Source: Adiantum capillus-veneris (lineage: Eukaryota > Streptophyta > Polypodiopsida > Polypodiales > Pteridaceae). From it: 64,000 nt of DNA. The stretch covers positions 98,292,747 through 98,356,746 of the forward strand of contig CM043954.1 in assembly GCA_014529385.2 (NCBI GenBank). Direction: 5' to 3'. Positions 1 to 12,699 of the stretch are shown in pieces. Made by a program: the position numbers and the translations under genes. Numbering within the stretch: position 1 is the stretch's first letter; each line of letters starts with the position of its first letter. Below the pieces are notes generated by a model. That model ran no database searches, was not told the origin of the DNA, and saw nothing but the letters and a program-made list of their open reading frames with translations.

Positions 1-567
1 CTCGTAGCGGGTTTTACTGCAGGAAAGGTTGTCATCCCCAAAGCGTGACCAATGCGTGTAGCAGTCACTGAGTGCCCTCTTACTTTGGGAAAAAACTTGA
101 GAACCTCATGTACCATATCCATGGGAATATCAGAAGGCAGATCGGCCTCTGCTAATGCTGAATGACAGACCTAGCATATGTAGCTGCTCTTTTGATAAAA
201 CTTCTCGAAGAGAAGGATGAGGCTGTTGCAGATGGAAGTTCAAAGTGAATTTGATTTGAGTTTTTGAAGAAGGAGGCCGAGAAATTTGATGGCTCAGCAC
301 CTGTGTGATTGCCTTTTTCTTTTTCTTTTTCCCATCATCATCCTGTTCATCATCTTCCTGTTGGCTAGAAGACTCTGAGTTTGAGTCAGAGGTAGAGCCG
401 GAGTCCGCAGCTCTGTAACTCTCATCACTGTGATCAGTGGTAGATAGATCAGTGAAGCCATGGCTAGAAGTGTCTGTATCTTATTCTTCTGTAGAACTTC
501 GAGGTGTCTCAGTAGTTTTCTGTCGAGACAAAGCTTTCTTCTGAGCCCTCTTGCTTGTACCAGCCAT
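1..567 (-). pseudogene. ORF X copy 1 (X1): acidic, Ser-rich protein, unrecognised, broken and cut by window edge
   Basis: Minus-strand reading starts at the ATG at 565-567. A basic N-terminus (about residues 1-20) is followed by a Ser/Asp/Glu-rich segment, a KKKKKK run near 319-330, and a more ordered part with LREVLSKEQLHMLGL. An in-frame TAA lies at 481-483. Near 150-160 the frame shifts, after which reading continues (LPSDIPMDMVHEVLKFFPK) to the window edge. The ordered part aligns with ORF X2 at 38656-39771: LREVLSKEQLHMLGL against LKDVFSQQQMIHLGL, then ADLP against ADLS, then FPKVRG against FPKLNG. Both copies lie just downstream of the same C-rich minisatellite (G-rich here on the plus strand), so X is probably an accessory ORF carried by family A. 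I do not recognise the fold. A loose resemblance to plant 'putative transposon protein' ORFs found downstream of pol is inference only. Confidence 0.5.
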
Positions 568-704
568 CTTGAATTCTGTTTTCTTTGCTTTTCTTTTTGT
601 ACTGAATTAAGTCTGATTGACTGACTGAAGAGACGAAAATCTGCCGAAAAGACTGAGATGAAAAGCGTTGAATAGAATAACCTGTAGTTGAAGTCCTCTC
701 GATA

Positions 705-1502
705 GACTGAGGGAGGGGCGACCTGTAGTTGAATAGAGGCGATAAACTGAGGGAGGGGTGAAGGGGGTTTAGTTAGGGTCGGGGCGATAGAAGGGAGGGA
801 TGAAGGAAGGTAGGGGCGAGGGTTATTAGAGAGGGGCTGAGAGTTAAAAATTGGGAAGGGTTAGGGGGAAATAGTTGAGTAGGGGCGAGGGGGAATAATT
901 GGTAGGGGAGAGGGTGGGTGTTGAGGGGCGATGGCGAGGTGGTTAGGGCGAGGGGGTAATGTTGGGGTGGGTAGGGGCGAGGGCAAGAGAGGGGGTAGGT
1001 AGGGGCGAGAGCAAGAGAGGGGTAGGTAGGGGCGAGGGGGAGTAGGGGTAGGGTGGGTAGGGGCGAGTAGGGGGTGGGTAGCGGCGAGAGTGTGCGAGGG
1101 GGTGGGTAGGGGCAAGGGCGAGAGAGGGGTGGGTAGGGACGAGGGGGAGTAGGGGTAGGGGCGAGGGGGTGTGAGGGGAGGGTAGGGGCGAGGGGGAAGT
1201 GTGTAGGGGCGAGAGGGAAGCGCTTAGGGCGAGGGCAAGGGAGGGGTTGGTTAGGGCGAGGGGTAATTTAAAGGATAGGGGCAAGGGGGTTTAGGGTAGG
1301 GGCGAGGGGGGTTATTTTAGGGGGTAGGGGCGAGGAGTTGTCTAGAGGGTAGGGGCAGGGGTGTGTGGTGAGGGGCGAGGGGGAGTTGGTTAGGGTAGGG
1401 GCGAGGGAGGTAGAGGGTAGGGCGAGTGGGTGTGGTGAGGGGCGAGGGGAGTTGGTTAGGGTAGGGTCAAGGGAAAGTTGGTTAGGGTAGGGGCGAGAGG
1501 GA
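705..1502. repeat. G-rich degenerate minisatellite, GTAGGGGCGAGGGGG type
   Basis: About 800 bp of imperfect tandem units, near 14-20 bp long and built around TAGGGGCGAGGGG, with interspersed TTAGGG and TTTAGGG variants. The G-rich strand is plus. Runs of three to five G occur every few bases, so G-quadruplex formation is plausible. The complement (CTCGCCCCTACCC) recurs at 38108-38400 and 58340-58640, and the G-rich form at 50331-50445, 50690-50915 and 60250-60600, mostly next to family A sequence. Proline-rich open frames on the minus strand across this tract are repeat artefacts. Confidence 0.85.
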
Positions 1503-1796
1503 AAGCCAGTAGAAAGCAGTTCTGCAGTAATCTAATGCTTAGGCCCATCAGCAGAAAGCATTCGGAATATCATACCGAGCTCCCACTCCACTTAGTAGGC
1601 AGAAGCAAAAAGCAATATAAGAAAGCAGAAAGCAGCAACAACAAAAAGAAGCTTTCTATGCAAGCAGAAATTGTTGAAGTTGTGATTAGGTAGGCAGCAG
1701 GCACTGGCGTGGTGGAATATTTAGGCTATCAGTTGCAGCAGAAGCTTCAGGTTCCGTTCTCCAGAGATGCCTTGTGGTACAATGGCAGTACCAACA
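1503..1796. other. Unassigned spacer between minisatellite and element E
   Basis: Purine-rich, with recurring AGAAAGCAG words. The short open frame at 1478-1693 matches nothing I know and starts inside the minisatellite. I see no gene here. Bases 1792-1796 (CAACA) look like the left target duplication of element E. Confidence 0.4.
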
Positions 1797-2890
1797 TGTT
1801 AGGTGCAACGGAATGATTGTTTGCGCTTTGCTCGAGATGAGTGCTCCGAACTGTGCTCAAGGTTCCTTTTGTTCTTATGAAAGGGAGAGCCTTCCGTTCT
1901 TAATGGGAAGTGCTATGTCAAAAACAAAGGGAATGGACCGAAGGCCCCACTCTCGTCGGCGAGAGTGGTCTACTTATTAATTGCACAAAGTGGTACAATG
2001 ACGATGCAATGGACTGACGCAACTTGGGACTATGCCAATGACGACGACGGTGATGACGACGATGACTTTAGGGCTGAAATCTGTGGTCTTCTATCTGCTG
2101 AATTTTGGGGCTGTTTCGGTGGCTGAAAATGACTGTTTTGGCTGCGCTTTCGAGGTCTGAATTTAGGGATCCTTTGCAACCAATTAGGGCTGAATCTGTT
2201 GTCATGTCTAATGCTGAAAACACTGCTGCATCTGCTTCAAATCAGGCTGAATATGAAAACACTGGCAGCATAGGGTAGCAGTAGCAAAAACGCTAGGCCA
2301 ATCTGATACTGCTGGTAGCGTTTGTGAAAAACGCTGGTGGTTCTGGGTCTGCTGGCGATCAAGGGATGGCTGAAAACGCTAGGGCTGTGGGGGTGCCGAT
2401 GGTATGCAAAAACACCAGGGCTAGGTGTTCGTGGAGAACAAAACGCTAGCCTGAATGTGGCGATGCTGAGGGTACTGCGGGGTTCCTACTGAGAAGGTGC
2501 CTATTGAGCATGTGCTCCTGCTACCTCTTCTGCCATTTAGTGCTAACTTGGGTTTGCTTATATATTTTCTTAGCAAAATTGCCCTACCTACTTTTGTTGG
2601 AAAGTCACTTACAAATAATAAGTGAAAAATGTCAAAAATAGGAAAAATAGGCTAAATGCACTGAAAAATTTCCCTAACTGATTCTAATGGATTCTGATGG
2701 GAATACTGATGATCATGCTGTGTGCAACCAGAGGATATGAATCTATACTAAGTGACTGGGCATACACAGTCTACGAATAGACTCACAAAAAAGTGCCAGA
2801 TCACTTCTAATCTAGACTAACTTGACTGATTGAACCCTGTTATGCTGTAGCTTGTCCACGGACACATAGGGTTGGATGTGTCACGTGACA
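1797..2890 (-). repeat. Element E 3' LTR
   Basis: Aligns along its length with 5040-6195, apart from a roughly 60-bp gap near 1918-1945, where the partner has a GA-rich segment (5160-5260). Its first 12 nt on the minus strand, at 2879-2890, are the perfect palindrome TGTCACGTGACA, which contains a CACGTG G-box core. Confidence 0.88.
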
Positions 2891-2902
2891 TCCCCTCCTT
2901 TT
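2891..2902 (-). promoter_or_regulatory. Polypurine tract of element E
   Basis: AAAAGGAGGGGA on the minus strand directly abuts the 3' LTR. This is the expected plus-strand DNA primer and fixes the element's orientation. Confidence 0.75.
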
Positions 2903-3023
2903 CAAAGTGAGGTACTGGTACCGAACTGTATGGCGTCGAGGGAGATCGCCAATAGCATTCGGAATCCTGGAAGGGACTCTTCGCCGGCCCACTCTGATGT
3001 GTGGGTCGTGCGGTACTTGAACT

Positions 3024-4334
3024 TCATAAAGGTCCGCAACGCTTGCTTCTTTGGGTCGCACCGAAAGCGACAGTCTTCTGTGGCTCTTTCAATGCTTCAA
3101 CTTCGTCGAGAGTCATGCTTCTTTCTTCTTCAAGAATCTCCATGGCTGAAAATTCCTGAAACCATTTCCAACACAAAACCATGAACATACCTATTCCATG
3201 TAAAGTGAATGGAAAAAATCTCGTCTTTCTCAAAGACTGTGCATGTAATGTAGATGAACGAATAGACGGAATGACAATCCGTTCATCAAATACATACAAA
3301 CAATGAGATCGAATCTTTTCTGTTTGATCGAAATCAATCAACTATGGCAAATCACAATGTAAATGCCCATGCTTGGTGCTCATACTTTTATGTGCTCTTC
3401 CTACAAATATGTCATGCCAAGGAAGAGACATGGAATGTGACTTTCTTACATACATACTTTTCAGCTTTTCATGAATAATCCGCATACATTCGTGCTCATT
3501 CATGAGAGAAACGTGCTCAACATACAATATGTCATGCCTAGGAAAAGGGATCACATAACGATGCTGACTAAAATAGAGGAAACGATCACGAATGAAACAC
3601 TCGAACAATGCGTGCGTATCAATCACGCGAACACATAATACTTCCTGTAAGGGTTCTTTGGACCTAGGCTCGAGAGCAAGGATCGGTTCTTCGTGACTGA
3701 TCGAATCTACAACGAGGTTAGCTTCGCTAGAAAAAGCATCCACTAACACATCATCCTTGTGAACAATCACATCATCTTCATGCAAATCATCATGCTTGTG
3801 AGAAATCACATCTTGATCATGCAAATCATCATCCTTATCTTTGTCATCCAAACCATCATGTAAATCATTATCATTCAAATCATCATCATGCTTCACACAA
3901 TCATGCAAATCCTGTGTATCATGCGTTGGAGAAGAAGAGACTGAGAGAGTCTCCTTTTCCCGAATCTCTTGCTTCGGTGCCTGCACTTGAGAAAAAAGTC
4001 GCAAGAACTCTTCTCTCCTTGCTTTGATCTCGCGACCAAATTTTGCTTGTCTTGCTTTGTTCTCTGCTTGTCTTTCTGCGTCGTCTTCTACGTGTCTGCG
4101 ATCCATTTCTGCTTTTCTTTTTGCGTGTCTACGTTCCATTTCTGCTTTTCTTTCTTTGCATTCACGATCAAATTTGGCTTGTCGTTCTTTGGCTTCCAAG
4201 CGTGCTTGCTCGCTCTCACGCGCTATGGATTCCATTCTTTCTTGGTATGTGCGCTCTATGGCTGCTATTCTTGCGGCATTTCTTGCTTCGCGTTGTAAAT
4301 TATGTTCCATAAACAACAGCTCCAACTCCTCCAT
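3024..4334 (-). pseudogene. Element E coiled-coil ORF with one in-frame TAG
   Basis: A 330-residue frame (4334-3342) starts MEELELLFMEHN. Residues about 10-115 are a highly charged heptad-like Glu/Arg/Lys helix with repeated ERRHAKRKAEM and ARQAKF words, a likely coiled coil. Residues about 140-200 are an Asp/His-rich tract with repeated DDLHD-like words. The frame meets a single TAG at 3342-3344 and then continues in the same frame for about 105 residues to 3024. This could be programmed readthrough or simple decay. It occupies the gag position, close to the primer site, but shows no capsid motif, CCHC knuckle or enzyme domain. I infer a structural or accessory role and cannot name the family. 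Confidence 0.5.
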
Positions 4335-4412
4335 TGGAGTTAGTGCAATCGGTGTGGTAGATGGGGAAGGGTGAGGGTTGGAAAACCTCCTGGTGGGGAA
4401 AGTTCTTCAAGA

Positions 4413-4693
4413 GAAGTATCCATTCCGCTTCGAGTGATGACCATTCTGAAGTCGTGGGTTCTTGTGGTCTGGGGTTCTTAAGTTCACGAGGAACTTGGGT
4501 TCTTGGGTTCTTGGTTCTTGAGGGTCTTGAGGTTCTTGAGGTTTTCATGCTCATCACCTCCAAGCGAAGTATCCATTCCGCTTCGAGTGATGACCATTCT
4601 GAAGTCATGGGTTCTTGTGGTCTGGGGTTCTAAAGTTCACGAGGAACTTGGGTTCTTGGATTCTTGGTTCTTGAGGGTCTTGAGGTTTTCTTT
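4413..4693. repeat. 153-bp tandem duplication in the element E leader
   Basis: The segment beginning GAAGTATCCATTCCGCTTCG at 4413 recurs at 4566, and both copies are followed by GTTCTTG-rich sequence. The second copy is shorter. The unit lies between the primer site and the coiled-coil ORF. Short GGTTCTTG/GGGTCTTGA words repeat within each unit. Confidence 0.85.
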
Positions 4694-5026
4694 CGCTTGC
4701 AAACCGTGTTTGAGAAGGATCTTCTCTTCACCCGAGTTCTACTCCTTTCTGTGGGTGCACCTCTTGGCGGCCTTGCGCTCACACCAAGGTTGCTTTTTCC
4801 AACCTCACATTGATTGGCCAGCCGCTCAATGCACGGTCCGCTCTCAATGAGTGAAAAGAGACACAAGGGGAGGCTGGACAAGCCCTTCTTTCTTGGGATT
4901 CCTGTCACTCTTCAACAAAACACAATTAGGAATCGACACGCCCAAGCGAACTTGGGTTCGTGCGACCTCAACAGGCAAAAAAAATTCTTGTGGTTCTTTC
5001 CTTGAGTGATACAGAACATTGCCAAA

Positions 5027-5038
5027 GCTCTGATACCA
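5027..5038 (-). promoter_or_regulatory. Primer binding site of element E (initiator tRNA-Met)
   Basis: TGGTATCAGAGC on the minus strand, one base inside the 5' LTR. This is the standard plant initiator tRNA-Met primer site. Confidence 0.85.
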
Positions 5039-5039
5039 A

Positions 5040-6195
5040 TGTTAGGTGCAGCGGAATGATTGTTTGCGCTTTGCTCAAGATGAGTGCTCCGATTTGTGCT
5101 CAAGGTTCCTTTTGTTCTTATGGAAGGAAGAGCCTTCCGTTCTTAATGGGAAGTGCTATGATCACAAACAAAGTGAATGGACACTGTGTGTGCAAGTGTA
5201 TGATACTGAGAGATAGAGAGAGAAGAGAGATACGACACCAGAGACGTTGTAAAACCCGCCCCACTCTCGTCGGCGAGAGTGGTCTACTTATTAATTGCAC
5301 AAAGTGGTACAATGACGATGCAATGGACTGACGCAACTTGGGACTATGCCAATGACGACGACGGTGATGACGACGACGACTTTAGGGCTGAAATCTGTGG
5401 TCTTCTATCTGCTGAATTTTGGGGCTGTTTCGGTGGCTGAAAATGACTGTTTTGGCTGCGTTTTTGAGGGTTGAATTTAGGGATCCTCTACAACCAACTA
5501 GGGCTGAATCTGTTGTCGTGTCTAATGCTGAAAACGCTGCTGCATCTTCTTCAAATCAGGCTGAATATGAAAACGCTGACAGCATAGGGTAGCAGTAGCA
5601 AAAATGCTAGGCCAATTTGGTACTGCTGGTAGCGTTTGTGAAAAACGCTAGTAGTTCTGGGTCTGCTGGCGATCAAGGGATGGCTGAAAACGCCAAGGCT
5701 GTGGGGGTGCTGATGGTATGCAAAAAAGCCAGGGCTAGGTGTTGGTGGAGAACAAAACGCTAGGCTGAATGTGGCGATGCTGAGGGTACTACGGGGTTCC
5801 TGCTGAGAAGGTGCTTGTTGAGCATGTGCTCCTGCTGCCTCTTCTGCCATTTACTGCTTACTTGGATTTGCTTATATATTTTCTTAGCAAAATTTCCCTA
5901 CCTACTTTTGTTGGAAAGTCACTTAGAAATAATAAGTGAAAAATGTCAAAAATAGGGAAAATAGGCTAAATGCACTATAAAATTCCCCTGACTGAATCTG
6001 ATGGATTTTGAAGGGAATACTGATGATCATGCTGTGTGCAACCAGAGGATATGCATCTACACTAAGTGACTGGGCATGCACGGTCTACGAATAGACTCAC
6101 AAAAGTTCCAGATCACTGCTAAATCTAGACTGACTGAACCCTTGTCGTGCTGTAGCTTGTCCACGGACAGATAGGGTTGGATGTGTCACGTGACA
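5040..6195 (-). repeat. Element E 5' LTR
   Basis: Partner of 1797-2890. It keeps a GA-rich segment (about 5160-5260) that the other copy lacks, so it is longer (1156 against 1094 bp). The palindrome TGTCACGTGACA is at 6184-6195. Confidence 0.88.
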
Positions 6196-6214
6196 CAGCA
6201 ATTCGGAGTCGAAG

Positions 6215-6216
<2 letters not shown>

Positions 6217-6306
<90 letters not shown>

Positions 6307-6329
6307 TGAAATGAAATGAAATGAAATGT
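6217..6329. repeat. (GA)n microsatellite followed by (AAATG)n
   Basis: GA dinucleotides from 6217 to 6302 run straight into about five AAATG units (6303-6329). On the minus strand this is the tail just after the LINE 3' region, so the (CATTT)n part may be the LINE's own 3' repeat tail. The (GA)n then extends it. Confidence 0.85.
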
Positions 6330-8451
<2,122 letters not shown>

Positions 8452-9522
8452 CTAAAGAGTCAAGGCAAGTGAGTGATAGCACTTTATTCTTGATCCATTT
8501 ACCAGTGGCAAAGGAACGCTTGTCAGAGTGACTAACTGGACAGCCCCCTGTTGCAAAATCTTTTGTACCATGAATGGCCCTTGCCAGGCTGGGACCAGCG
8601 TCTTAGCTTTCTTCGGATACTTCGCTTGATAGAGTAGCAGCAGGGAACCCTGCGTTATTTTCGGCTTTTGAAGATGGCGATCATGCCACACTTTACGGCG
8701 AAGTTGCTCGGCTTGGGGAGCATGTGAAGCTAACCTCCTGCTTTCTTCTAACATTGAGAGACGAGAGAGGTTTGTTGAAGCAATCCCCGCTGTGACACGA
8801 ACACTTCCCACTCTTGCTGAACCTGAGTTGAACTCATATGGTGCAATTGCTTCTAGACCGAAAGCTAGCTGGAATAGGGTGTAGTTAGTGGTTGCCTTGA
8901 AGGAGGTGCGATAAGCCCAAACTGTGCAGAGGATAGCCTGAGCCCAAGATGTTGCATGCATGTGACAAGCTTTCTTGAGAAGCCCGATTAGCACTTTGTT
9001 AGTGCTCTCAGCCTGCCCATTTGCTCTAGGATAGTAAGAGTAAGACTTGCGATGAAAAATCTTGTAATTCGTGAGGAGTGTGGAGATTAGGTTGTTGACA
9101 AAATGACTACCTCGATCACTGGTGACTTCTAGAGGGTACCCAAACCTGTGATGATAGCCTGTGTGGCCTACAAAGCTCTGAACACCTTTCGGGTGGATGG
9201 GAGGTGGTAACTTCAAGATTGCCACGATCTTCTTTGGATCAGGTGCTAAACCTTTGGCAAACACCACATGGCCTAGAAGTGTGCCCTCAGTGACCAAAAA
9301 GTGACATTTGTTAGGATTGAGTTTTAGCTGTGCCTCTCTGCACCTGAGGAAGACAGCAGAGAGCTGAGCGAGGTGCTCCTCTAGATTTTCCATTGGGGTT
9401 GAACATTGGGCACCTGAGAAGGTCAAAAAATCATCCATGAAGATGCGAAGATGATCCGTAATAAGTAAAGGACAGAATATAAGATATATTGCTCGATTGA
9501 AGGAAGGTGGAGCGTTTTTCAA
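8452..9522 (-). pseudogene. A1 RT 3' part fused by deletion to integrase core
   Basis: The frame begins in RT just before the catalytic loop (FMDDF), passes through the thumb, and at about 9150 jumps from the RT end (GVQSFVGHTGYHHRF) straight into the integrase core (PLEVTSDRGSHFVNN, ANGQAESTNK). The integrase core keeps its second Asp and its Glu, but the first Asp (GIDFVGP in A2), the HHCC finger and all of RNase H are gone. In intact relative A2 the junction points are about 1.17 kb apart and share GCAGGTTT (36386 and 37557), so microhomology-mediated loss is likely. The integrase C-terminus (WHDRHLQKPKITQGSLLLLY) is retained. It cannot encode a working enzyme. Confidence 0.75.
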
Positions 9523-9554
9523 CCCAAACGGTATCCTAGTGTAAATAAAAATAC

Positions 9555-10454
9555 CTAGGGAGTCACAAAGGCCATTTTAAGCTGATCACCTGGATGGATG
9601 CCCAACTGATTGTATCCACTGAACCCATCCATGAAACTGTACGATACATGTCGTGCTACATCTTCAAGCACACGCTCAATGAAAGGGGTGGGGAAACCAT
9701 CTGGGACAGTTACCTTGTTCAGAGCGCGGTAATCTACGCACACACGGATTTTATTGGACTGCTTCTTGGACGCTATCACCATGGGTGATAACCACTCAGA
9801 GTGCTCCACAAGTATAATGATCCCTGCCTCTTGCATTTTTTCGAGCTCTGACTTGACAGTCTTTGCATACTTTGGGTTGAGCTTGTAAGCTCGGCCTCTG
9901 ACAGGCTTAGCCCCTTCAACTAGAGGGATAGTGTGGAGACCCAATTCTGGTGGGATCCCTTCCAAATCCTTGTAGGACCAAGCAAAAACATCCTTAAAAG
10001 AGTGTGTAAAAGAAACTACCTGATAAAGTAATACGGAATGCTCCCATAACCAAGCTGCTAAGAGGACGTGATGAGGGTTGTCAGGGTCGCCCAAGTTGAT
10101 TTTTTTGACCGGGTGAGGAGGTGTAACTGTGGAGGGTACTTCAGAAGTTGAGAAGTGAGTTGCCTCTTGGAGCTTCGAGACATCATGTGCTGGTGTTTGA
10201 TCGATTAGAAACTCCGCACTCTTCTTGTAACCATAGGGTAAATCTTCAGACACAGACATAACATAACCAATCAGCAAAGGAAATCCTCCCTCCACCTGAG
10301 GAAGACTGACCACCACAAAATCCAAGCTAAATGTGAAGTCTTGTACCATCAGAGGCACCTTCTCTACTATACCCACAGGGTAGACTGTCCTCTGGTCTGC
10401 CAATGTAACAGTGAATGGAGCAAGGCGGGTAGGCTGCAGACCTAACTCCAACAT
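9555..10454 (-). pseudogene. A1 protease remnant and RT 5' part
   Basis: Begins after the protease active-site region (the DGG motif, with a stop, lies near 10460-10495), covers GFPLLIG and then jumps into the end of the PR-RT linker, so about 0.5 kb is missing relative to A2. RT follows: the FKDVFAWSYKDL approach, KMQEAGII, the RVCVDYRALNK box and SFMDGFSGYNQ. At 9555 a one-base loss in CCCTGGGG (seen in A2) creates a stop and shifts the frame into the 8452-9522 segment. Confidence 0.75.
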
Positions 10455-10658
10455 AGTAAATTATGGCATCAGATTGATCCCAAATCCACCATCCACTATG
10501 ACGCCTGAGAATTGATGCCCAAGAATAGACACAGTTAGACGAGGACTTTTGTAGTCAATGAGGGGAGTGAGGGGAGCAACTGGATATGAAATCATGTAGG
10601 ACTCCAAGGGCTGCAAAGGTAGGTGCCCACCACTAGGTCTTCCACCAGGGTACAGAGA

Positions 10659-12399
10659 CTAGATCATGGAAAGGGTGTCACTTCTAAAATTTGCATCAAA
10701 TTGAAGCATGTCGTACAGTGACACTTGCTGAAAGGTGTTTTTCAAGATAGACTCTGGTGTAGGCTTCACTTCTGTGATTAGATCTTGCTCTAGTATCTTA
10801 AGCTTTTGCAAGTCCTCTACTGCTTCCATGAAAGCACCATCAATATCTGATAGAAGAGAGGTAGGTTGGCTCTTGACACTACCTGTTGGTTTGTCAGCTA
10901 CGAAGGGAGTTTGACTCATTTGTGTGACAGGAGATAGAAAAATTTGACCGCCAGGGAGGCTGAGGCCAAGAGCAGCTCTCCCTGCACACCAGCCGGCTCT
11001 TCCACTTGCTTCAACCCATCTCGAGAGGCAATTACAAGAGTGGAAGGCGGGGCCTGTGGAATGGTGCTTTCTGTGATGAGGTTAAGCTTTGGGAATGTAA
11101 ACTCCTGCTGGTTCTGGTTTGTGCTTGCAGATGTGGATGCTCGTTGTTTTGGGCAGTCTTTACTATAGTGATCCTTAGCTTGAGGACAATGTAGGCAAGG
11201 AGAGGACCCTTCTGGCAACGAAAATTTGCTCTGATAATGTCCATACTCCCCGCACCTGTAGCACAAAATTGGCCTATTGGAGGGGCGAGGTGGTCTCTGC
11301 CCTTGCTGCATGGGACCGGAATGCTGACGTGTAGAAGCTTTGGGAAACTGAAGGAGTACTAGCATGATGAAAGCTAGGGGATGCAAAGTTGTTGTGCATA
11401 CCTTGCTGCATAGGAGGTGTTGTCAGTAGAGGTGGAAACGGGTTTTGATGGCCATAGGGTGAGACCATGTTGGATGCAGGTGCTAACCCTTGTTGGAGAG
11501 AAGGACCTAGACTTTGTTGTATTTGCCGCAATCCCTTGATATAGTAGCAATCCTTGTCTTCGTGTCCAGATTTTTCGGAGAAGTGGCAATAAGCCCGAAG
11601 GGGACAGTCCTGTGGAGGATGTCTTGGAGATCGACAAGAGTTGCACCATACCATAGCTTTAGTCTCCTGCTGAGACCGAAGCTCTTCTAGCTCTGTCTTG
11701 ATTTGATCCAAAGCCTCAAGATGTGGTGGTTTCCCTTGTCTAAGAGAGATTGATTTCTCTTCTTGGAGAGCGCGTTGTAGTTTTAGGGCTTCAAGTTCTT
11801 TGCGCAAAGAAGTCAATGGATCAACATGACTTTTCGAAAACACAAAGGGAGTCTCTATGTGAGGGGGGTTGGTGAACAGCTTCCTAGCCCCCTCTATCCT
11901 AGTAATAGCTGCGATGAACTCCTCCAGAGTGGCGTCGGGTCGGAGACTCTCTCGGAGTTTTTGCTGAGAAGTTTTGGGAAGCACCTTCTCTACCCACTTC
12001 TTAACCATAAATTCACTGGGTTGCTGGGAAAGCTTGGCAACCAGAGACTTGGTTTTTGTCAAAGTTCTGCAAAAGTCTCCTCTGGCTGGAGCACCATGTT
12101 GGCCAACTAATCCAAAACCTTCTCCTGATAGACACCTGGCCTGGATGCTGCACAGAACTGTTGTCTTAAGGCTGCCCAAGTTGCAAATGGTTCTCTGCAA
12201 ATTGGCTGTACCATTTGTCTGCTAAACCATCCAAGGTAGATGGAAAGAGTACCAAATAAGCATCCTCTCTATTAAGACCACGACCCGTATAGAGAGATAG
12301 AAACCTCCTTGCATGGTCGTCAGCATCTTCTGAAGAGAGTCCTTCGAAGGTGGGGAACTTGATGTTCACCTTGGCCAAAACACTTGCCAAAGCCTCCAT
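10659..12399 (-). pseudogene. A1 gag, frameshifted, with two mutated zinc knuckles
   Basis: Four overlapping frames rebuild a Gag-like order: capsid-like segment (FPTFEGLSSEDADDHARRF, ADKWYSQFAE), a Leu/Glu-rich helix, then CCHC knuckles. Knuckle 2 reads CHFSEKSGHEDKDC (second Cys to Ser). Knuckle 3 reads CYRCGEYGHYQSKF (last Cys to Phe). Knuckles 1 (CNSCRSPRHPPQDC) and 4 (CLHCPQAKDHYSKDC) keep their ligands. The C-terminal part (ILKNTFQQVSLYDML) precedes the protease. Frameshifts fall near 12190, 11300 and 10920. Confidence 0.75.
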
Positions 12400-12699
12400 G
12401 GCCCCTTGCTCAGGAGACCGTTGCTCAATAGCCTGTTGTAGCAGAATAGGAGAGAGCTTTACTGGAGAGGGTGATCTGGAAGATGTGGAACCGGATGGAG
12501 GAATGGGCGATGTGGTATGTGGAGGTATGGGTTATGAGGTGGATGGACTTCTACTAGGTACCAAGGGTCGTCTTCTGTTGTAGTACTACAGAGGACTGGG
12601 TAGTGCGCTTTGACGCTCGACTGACCGCCTTGTATATGTCATGCAACGACCACCAATCCAACCAAGCTTTGGGCAAGAAAACCTTGAACTGGTTGAAGA

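Larger units (their letters stand above)
1797..6195 (-). mobile_element. Element E: complete non-autonomous LTR retrotransposon
   Basis: Two direct LTRs (1797-2890 and 5040-6195) enclose a 2.15-kb interior. On the minus strand the right LTR is followed at once by a TGGTATCAGAGC primer site, and the left LTR is preceded by an AAAAGGAGGGGA polypurine tract, so the element runs right to left. Flanks CAACA (1792-1796) and CAGCA (6196-6200) fit a 5-bp target duplication with one change. No protease, RT, RNase H or integrase sequence is present. The only sizeable ORF encodes a coiled-coil protein. This is the layout of TR-GAG/LARD-type elements that borrow enzymes from a partner. The LTR termini are TGTCAC...CTAACA. 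Confidence 0.85.

Noticed and set aside
861..1284. Two Pro-rich minus-strand ORFs (PLPTPSH..., SPLPTPLLLS...)
   Set aside because: They lie wholly inside the G-rich minisatellite. Open frames come from repeat composition.
705..1502. Interstitial telomere
   Set aside because: TTTAGGG words occur, but the dominant unit is TAGGGGCGAGGGG and no regular 7-mer array exists.
3969..4374. Cys/Leu-rich plus-strand ORFs of 89-116 codons
   Set aside because: Shadows of the element E coiled-coil ORF on the other strand.
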